Assembly: GCA_030849465.1 (NCBI GenBank)
Contig: JARVLF010000007.1
Span: 1-64,000, forward strand
DNA: 64,000 nucleotides
Direction of reading: 5' to 3'
Source: Moesziomyces globuligerus
Lineage: Eukaryota > Basidiomycota > Ustilaginomycetes > Ustilaginales > Ustilaginaceae
Under the pieces are notes generated by a model. It had not been told where the DNA came from. It made no database searches and saw only the letters and a list, made by a program, of their open reading frames with translations. Of this stretch, positions 58,632 through 64,000 are shown one piece after another (positions within the stretch are counted from its first letter, which is position 1; each line of letters begins with the position of its first letter). The position numbers and the translations under genes were made by a program.

Positions 58632-61600
58632 ATGCACCGCGTCTTGTCCAGCCTACCACCTGGCAGCTTGGCGCGTACCTCTTCCCTCACAAGATTCTTG
58701 CTCCGTGCCCACCCTTGCCCGCTTGGTCGCGCTTTCCATCTATCGCACCGTTCTGCGTACGCGGCGTTGACCTCGCGTCGTACCGCGGTCTTGCATCGGT
58801 CCGGTATCGCCATGTCGGACGACTCGAACTCATCTGCCGCGGGCAGACGCAGGATCGACGCCATCAGCCGCCACGTCCAGCCCGTAGCCCCTATCACAAC
58901 CACTTCGTCGGCTCAGCAACCACGCCCCCTGCCCAGACAGGATGGCGCATTCTTTGACGATCGAGAGAAGCTCGGAACCTTTACGCTCGGACCCAACGTC
59001 TCCATTCCCGTTTTCCAGCCCAAGCTGCCAGAGCGTCTTCCCTCCGAGCGTCTGCTGCTCAATCTCGACGACCCCGTTGCGCTCGAGCATCTCGAATTCC
59101 TCGCCAAAAAGTGGCAGCTCGGCCAGGATGTCTTCCTCCTTTCACCCCCCGGCCCCTACGCCCGCAGGCTGAGCCTCACATTCGCCGCGCTTCTCCAGCT
59201 TCCCTTCGAGTACGTCTCTTTCCACCGCGATATCGGCGAAGCAGAACTGCTTCAGACTCGAAGTCTATCTGCTGGCGGCAACCTTGTCTTTGAAGACGGG
59301 CCTGTCATCCGTGCCATGAAGAATGGTCATCTGCTCATCCTCGAAGGCGTCGAAAAGGCTGAGCGCGGCGTGACGCCCATCATCAACAACATTCTCGAGA
59401 ATCGCGAACAGAACCTCGCCGATGGCCGACACCTCATCCCTGCCGACAAGCTCGAGGCTTTCCGAAACGAGGAGCAGCAGCAAAAGAACGCCGAGTCCGC
59501 TTCTCAGCGCACTCAAGACGGCACCAGTCGCTTCATTCCTGTTCACCCTAACTTTCGCGTCATCGCAACGGGAGTCCCCGTGCCGCCCTACCGTGGCTAT
59601 CCCCTAGACCCCCCCTTCCGCTCCCGCTTCCAGGCGCGTTGGATAGAGGGCTCGGTTCAGTCTACTGTACCCCTGTCCGAGACTCTCTCTGAGCTTGCGC
59701 AGCAGCTCCGCTCGCGCTGGACGCAATGGGCTGCTCTGCTGCGCTATCACACTACCTTGGCGCAGGGCAACGATGTCATTCCGCCAACCTCACGTCTTCC
59801 CAACCTGCCCACAACGGCGCTGCCTCTCCTTACCGACATTGTCAGCACTTTCCCACCCACGAAGCCGCTCAATGCTCTCGGCTTTGACGAAAGCGACCCC
59901 ATCCTCCCCAAGTGGCCGCGCGATCTGCCCGAGGAGACCAAGGATGTCGAGACAAGCGCCTCGACGCTCGCGCTCCTAAGCGCAGCCTACCCGCAGGTCT
60001 TCGGACTAGACGCAGAAAAGCGCAAGACGCTCGATGCGCTCTTGTCCCAGCTTCAGATCCATGAGGAGCAGGGCGAGGGCGCCGACCCGACCACGCTCGC
60101 CGCCACGGGCTTCATGGGCTATCTCGTCGACCGCATCGAGCGTGTCTCGCCTACCACCGCCAAGATCTTCTTCGCTCATGTGACGGACAAGACACGTATC
60201 ATCTCCGTGGAAGCACCCTGCGGCGCCTTGGAGCTCGCGCCCGTGCCGCGCCTGGGAGACACGAGTTTCATGGGTCAGCAGCTCATCGTGACACCCAGAG
60301 TGCTTTCGATCTACAGCCGTCTCCTCCAGCTCCATGCGCTAGGCAGGGACATTTGCCTCGTTCCGGCGAGCAAGGCACCGTCTGCAGACAAGCCCGGTGC
60401 TGCCTCCACCTCAGATCCTCTGGCAGCAGCGGCGCACCAGCCATCTTCATCTACGACCACGTGCATCAGCCTGATGGCGTCAACGCTCGGGTATGCCTTC
60501 GAGTCTGTGTGGCTCTGGAAGGACCTGGGCGGCGGAGAGCTGCTCATGCGTCGAGCCACTGCCAAGGACGGAAGCACCACCTGGGAGCCCGCGCCGCTCG
60601 TTCGCGGCGCTATGCAGGGTAAGCTCATCCACCTCGCAGGCGTTGACGTCCTGGGTCCCACTCTGGGCAGCCTGGCACGACTGTTGCAGGACCGTGAGCT
60701 GGAGCTTTGGAACGGCGCGCGCATGACGGAACAAGTCAATGAGCCGCGCTCGATCAATCAAGCAAGGCCCGGCACTGACACCAGCATCAACAACATGATC
60801 AGCTCGACCGTGGCTCCCAGCGAGATTGTACCGATCCAGCCCACGTTTCGTGTTGTTGCCACCGCGTCCAAGCCCACTGGCTGGCTCGACGAGGAGGCGA
60901 GCACGCTCTTCGCCGTCTGCAGCACACGTGCCATGGACGAGGACGAAGAGCGACACATTGTTCTCTCCCGTGTTGGCGTGGAGGAGCCCACTTCTGACAT
61001 GAAGCGTCTCTTCCGCTTCGTCAACCGCTACCGCACGCTTAGTGCCGACCCGAATCTCGGGCTGGCCAAGTCCAGGAGGCTGGGAACGCGCCAGGTGATC
61101 CGCATGGCGGCGCGTCTGGCGCGCTGGCAGGAGGACTGCGACGTCCACGGCCTGATCTGGCGAAGCCTTCTCGTCGACTTCCTGCCCATCACCGTGCGGG
61201 AAGTGATTTCGAACCTGCTCACCGAGTGTGGCATCTACAAGCCGGGTACGGAAGGTGCCTTCCAGTTTGTACCACGCCTCTGGATCGGTGACCCGCAGAT
61301 CGTCCGTTCTGCAACCGTTGATGGTGCAGGAACGCTCGAGTTTGCTGCATCCGATGGATCGGATCGAGAGTACCCAGTGCGCTCGATCGCTCGCTACGAC
61401 GCGAATAAGCTCGACCCGGAGGGCAAGACGCTGATCCCCGACCTGGGTGGCAGCTTTTACAATAACGCGCAGCAGAGTGGCTTGATCCGTTCGTTTGCCG
61501 AGGATCTGGTGCTGCTGAACGAACACCTCTTGCTGATGGGCTCGCAGGGCACAGGCAAGAACAAGATCATCGACCGCACTCTTGAGCTTCTCGGTAGGCC

Positions 61601-63617
61601 GCGCGAGTACATCCAGATGAATCGCGACTCGACTGTCGCGGGCCTGCTGCAGCAGATCGCTCTCGAGAAGGGACAGATTCACTACTACGACTCTCCTCTC
61701 GTGCGTGCGGTCAAGCTCGGCCGCGTCCTCGTCGTCGATGAAGCGGACAAGTGTTCGACGGCTGTCTCGGCGGTGTTCAAGAGCTTGGCCGAGCGTGGTG
61801 AGCTCAGTCTTCCTGATGGTCGACGCATTCGCCCACCTACCGTAGGCGAGCGTGCGCGCCTCGCCAAGGGCGCAAATGTGGCGGCGGACTCGGGCGACAT
61901 CCTGGTGCACCCAGACTTCCGTCTCGTGCTGCTGTCCAACCGACCGGGCTGGCCTTTCTTCGGCAACAACTTCATCGAGGTCATTGGCGAAGGCTTTTCG
62001 TGCTACGCGGTTGCCAATCCGGACATCGAGTCCGAGGTACGTCTGCTCAAGGCGGCGGCTCCGAGCGTGGATGTGGATCTGCTGCGCCGCTTGGATCTGG
62101 CATTCCACGACCTCCGCGCGGGCTTTGAGGCCGGGCTGATCAACCACCCGTACTCGCTGCGTGAGCTGCTGCATCTCGTGGCGCACATGGAGCGATACCC
62201 GCAAGAATCGCTGTCGTCGGTGCTGCTCAACACGCTCGCCTTCGATCTGCATCGTCCCGAGAGCATCCGGTGGGTGGTGGAGACGCTGCGCAAGCGCAAC
62301 CTGCCCGTCGAACAGCTCTCGCTCGATATTCTGCGCGAACAGGACCTTGAGCGCCGCCGGAACGCAGAGAAGGAGAAGCTCAAGCCCGAGTTCCACCCGG
62401 GCAAGGATGACTACGATCCAACCAAGGACGGCCGCGCCACGCACCTCAACAAACCCAAAGAGGGAAAGGTGGACAAGGACAATGAGCCGCACGTCGGCGG
62501 CAACACTTGGAAAGGCGGCACGGGCGGCCGCGATACGATGGGTCTGGGTGGCCGTGGCGGATATGGCCGCCAGTACTCTGGCCACAAAATCCACCAGATC
62601 AGCAAGGAGCTCAAGAACGACGTACCGGACCATCTCAAGAAACAGGCGAGGGAAATGGCACGCGAGGCGCTGGAGAAGGAGCTCCGAGAGAACGGAATGC
62701 AGCCTCACGAGGCGGTGAACCTGCACGAGATGAAGCAAAAAGTGGCGGCACAGGTGCAGCACTTGTCGAACGTGCTCAACGATCTCAAGGCGAATCGGTA
62801 CGAGCGCTCGTGGTTGACCCGCCAGCAGGAGGGGGAGCTCGACGAGCGCAGATTGTCGGAAGGTCTGGCTGGTGAGCGGGGCATCTTCAAGCGAAGGGCC
62901 GAGATGCCGCCCGATCCGGGAGCGCCTCAGGTCAAGCCCAAGCGCATTCGTATTGTGCTCGATCTGTCGGCCAGCATGTACCACATGCAGTTCGACGGAA
63001 GGCTGGAAAGGGAGCTCGAAGTGGCGCTCATGGTCATGCAGGCTTTCTCCCGCATCGAGTCGGGCTCGGAACGCTTCGCGGTAGATATGGTCGGACACAG
63101 TGGTGACGAGGACATGATCCCTCTGGTCGAGCTTGGACGATTGCCCAAGACCGATGGAGATATGTACCGCATTCTGCGAGCCATCGTCAGTCATACCCAG
63201 TATTGCGACTCGGGCGACAATACGCTCAAGTGCATCGAAAAGTCCATCCGTCAAGTCAAACGCCCCTTGCCTACCCACCCTCACCTTCCCAACACCCCGA
63301 AGATCGACGAATCCACCGCAACCGGGCTCGGCGCGCCGATTGTCGAGGAGGACCCGGCGACCTCGCAGATGGACGATTACTTTGTCATCGTCCTCTCCGA
63401 CGCAAACCTGTCCAGGTACGGCATCACTCACCAGCGTCTCGCTCAACTCCTCCGTCTGGACCCTCAGGTCAAGACATCGCTCATCTTCATCGACAAGGGC
63501 AGTGAGGCTCTGCACCTCGCACGCCAGATCCCCACCCAGACTCACGTCGCGCGAGAGACAAAGGACATCCCGCGCATCCTCAGCAACATCCTCACCAGCG
63601 TCGTTCAGGGCGCCTGA
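58632..63617 (+). CDS. VWA8: VWA8: mitochondrial AAA+ / von Willebrand A protein
   Basis: 1661 residues from ATG 58632, intronless. The N-terminus (MHRVLSSLPPGSLARTSSL...) is a good mitochondrial presequence. Dynein/midasin-like AAA modules follow. The first has a degenerate P-loop (LLSPPGPYARR). A middle one is barely recognisable (CLVPASKAPSADK). The third has an intact Walker A GSQGTGK at 970-976 and Walker B VLVVDEAD with Asp1036-Glu1037. A charged, Gly-rich linker (WKGGTGGRDTMGLGGRGGYG) leads to helical repeats. A C-terminal VWA domain with the MIDAS motif DLSAS (Asp1444, Ser1446, Ser1448) follows. This order (AAA, AAA, AAA, linker, VWA) is that of VWA8, a matrix ATPase of poorly known role. 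Strong codon bias creates a 1089-codon shadow frame on the other strand. Confidence 0.93.
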   Translation: MHRVLSSLPPGSLARTSSLTRFLLRAHPCPLGRAFHLSHRSAYAALTSRRTAVLHRSGIAMSDDSNSSAAGRRRIDAISRHVQPVAPITTTSSAQQPRPLPRQDGAFFDDREKLGTFTLGPNVSIPVFQPKLPERLPSERLLLNLDDPVALEHLEFLAKKWQLGQDVFLLSPPGPYARRLSLTFAALLQLPFEYVSFHRDIGEAELLQTRSLSAGGNLVFEDGPVIRAMKNGHLLILEGVEKAERGVTPIINNILENREQNLADGRHLIPADKLEAFRNEEQQQKNAESASQRTQDGTSRFIPVHPNFRVIATGVPVPPYRGYPLDPPFRSRFQARWIEGSVQSTVPLSETLSELAQQLRSRWTQWAALLRYHTTLAQGNDVIPPTSRLPNLPTTALPLLTDIVSTFPPTKPLNALGFDESDPILPKWPRDLPEETKDVETSASTLALLSAAYPQVFGLDAEKRKTLDALLSQLQIHEEQGEGADPTTLAATGFMGYLVDRIERVSPTTAKIFFAHVTDKTRIISVEAPCGALELAPVPRLGDTSFMGQQLIVTPRVLSIYSRLLQLHALGRDICLVPASKAPSADKPGAASTSDPLAAAAHQPSSSTTTCISLMASTLGYAFESVWLWKDLGGGELLMRRATAKDGSTTWEPAPLVRGAMQGKLIHLAGVDVLGPTLGSLARLLQDRELELWNGARMTEQVNEPRSINQARPGTDTSINNMISSTVAPSEIVPIQPTFRVVATASKPTGWLDEEASTLFAVCSTRAMDEDEERHIVLSRVGVEEPTSDMKRLFRFVNRYRTLSADPNLGLAKSRRLGTRQVIRMAARLARWQEDCDVHGLIWRSLLVDFLPITVREVISNLLTECGIYKPGTEGAFQFVPRLWIGDPQIVRSATVDGAGTLEFAASDGSDREYPVRSIARYDANKLDPEGKTLIPDLGGSFYNNAQQSGLIRSFAEDLVLLNEHLLLMGSQGTGKNKIIDRTLELLGRPREYIQMNRDSTVAGLLQQIALEKGQIHYYDSPLVRAVKLGRVLVVDEADKCSTAVSAVFKSLAERGELSLPDGRRIRPPTVGERARLAKGANVAADSGDILVHPDFRLVLLSNRPGWPFFGNNFIEVIGEGFSCYAVANPDIESEVRLLKAAAPSVDVDLLRRLDLAFHDLRAGFEAGLINHPYSLRELLHLVAHMERYPQESLSSVLLNTLAFDLHRPESIRWVVETLRKRNLPVEQLSLDILREQDLERRRNAEKEKLKPEFHPGKDDYDPTKDGRATHLNKPKEGKVDKDNEPHVGGNTWKGGTGGRDTMGLGGRGGYGRQYSGHKIHQISKELKNDVPDHLKKQAREMAREALEKELRENGMQPHEAVNLHEMKQKVAAQVQHLSNVLNDLKANRYERSWLTRQQEGELDERRLSEGLAGERGIFKRRAEMPPDPGAPQVKPKRIRIVLDLSASMYHMQFDGRLERELEVALMVMQAFSRIESGSERFAVDMVGHSGDEDMIPLVELGRLPKTDGDMYRILRAIVSHTQYCDSGDNTLKCIEKSIRQVKRPLPTHPHLPNTPKIDESTATGLGAPIVEEDPATSQMDDYFVIVLSDANLSRYGITHQRLAQLLRLDPQVKTSLIFIDKGSEALHLARQIPTQTHVARETKDIPRILSNILTSVVQGA

Positions 63618-63938
63618 GCGCACGCACATCCTCGGTCCAAGACAACCGCGTCCAGAACAAATCCTTTCACACAACCCATCCTTTTTTCTCCGACAGCAAA
63701 CTCTTTGCTGTCGACAGTGTAGACTTCTCAATCTAGACGAAGGGCCCACACCAAATCAGAATGACATCAGACCGAAACAGCATCGACGAATCCAGAAGGC
63801 GATGCAGCATAGACTCGACTTTTGACATTTGGCCCGCTTCACTGGTGTGCAGAGCTCGACTGAGGACTCTCGCACACCATTACGATGAGTCGATGCGACC
63901 TTGCTGTCGATTTCAGTCGGGAAAGAGTGCCTGAGCAG
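63618..63938. other. Convergent 3' region after VWA8
   Basis: A 321-base gap between VWA8 and the minus-strand gene entering from the right. No other feature. Confidence 0.4.
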
Positions 63939-64000
63939 CTATGACGTCGCCTCTGCGGTGCCTTCCGCAAGGGCGACGGCGATTTCCTCTTCGGTGCTCC
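63939..64000 (-). CDS. 3' end of a minus-strand gene, cut by the window
   Basis: The minus strand reads STEEEIAVALAEGTAEATS and then TAG at 63939-63941, with the frame open to the window edge. The composition (Ala/Glu-rich, GC-ending codons) matches coding DNA here, and the position is convergent with VWA8. Only 19 full codons are visible, so no family can be named. Confidence 0.4.
   Translation of the reverse strand, partial: STEEEIAVALAEGTAEATS

Noticed and set aside
60480..63749. 1089-codon open frame antisense to VWA8
   Set aside because: Same cause; the sense strand encodes complete AAA and VWA motifs, the antisense product none.
1..64000. CRISPR arrays, operons, riboswitches, rRNA genes
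   Set aside because: None seen. The genome is eukaryotic, and the tandem repeats present are telomeric, subtelomeric or intronic.

Overview
This window is the left end of a eukaryotic chromosome. It opens with about 186 bases of CCCTAA telomere repeat and then runs inward. The gene content is fungal: a Zn(II)2Cys6 transcription factor, Tam41, Vtc1, Did2/CHMP1, a PROPPIN, 3-hydroxyanthranilate dioxygenase, a Leu2-type dehydrogenase and a tannase. The DNA is GC-rich. Introns are few, short (about 70-190 bases) and GT-AG, and many proteins carry long Ser/Ala/Pro-rich disordered stretches. Together with the TTAGGG telomere this suggests a basidiomycete, most likely a smut (Ustilaginomycotina). 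That placement is my inference; no marker gene in the window settles it.

Layout. 1-2.4 kb: telomere, two subtelomeric tandem arrays, a tiny interstitial telomere tract, and no gene I can support. 2.4-25.3 kb: a coiled-coil protein, a secreted tannase/feruloyl esterase, Tam41 (mitochondrial CDP-DAG synthase), a small ubiquitin-fold-like protein, succinate-semialdehyde dehydrogenase, a WIPI3/4-like PROPPIN, U1-C, CHMP1/Did2, 3-hydroxyanthranilate 3,4-dioxygenase, a 1059-residue disordered protein and a secreted beta-trefoil-like protein. 25.9-26.5 kb: a broken SMP-30/gluconolactonase gene. 27.2-36.7 kb: an acidic protein of unknown function, a large Zn2Cys6 regulator, a second ALDH, and divergent from it a Leu2-family dehydrogenase with changed cofactor-site residues. 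These last three look like a possible small metabolic cluster.

37-47.6 kb is rich in mitochondrial and membrane genes: complex I subunit NDUFA8 (four CX9C pairs), a PPR protein, a Cox14-like protein, a TMEM69/DUF3429 protein, Vtc1, and a free-standing response-regulator receiver. 47.6-54.8 kb is a gene-poor 7 kb block with hairpin sequences. After it come an unrecognised 833-residue protein, an intron-containing tRNA-Tyr(GTA) with a degenerate second copy 350 bases on, mitochondrial VWA8 (AAA+/VWA), and the last codons of a minus-strand gene cut by the window edge.

Several gene models were rebuilt across introns by matching reading phase with family motifs: Tam41, the ubiquitin-like protein, U1-C, 3-HAO, the second ALDH, the Leu2-like gene, NDUFA8, Cox14-like and Vtc1. 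Where the longest open frame began at a non-ATG codon, I moved the start to an ATG or said that it is unresolved.
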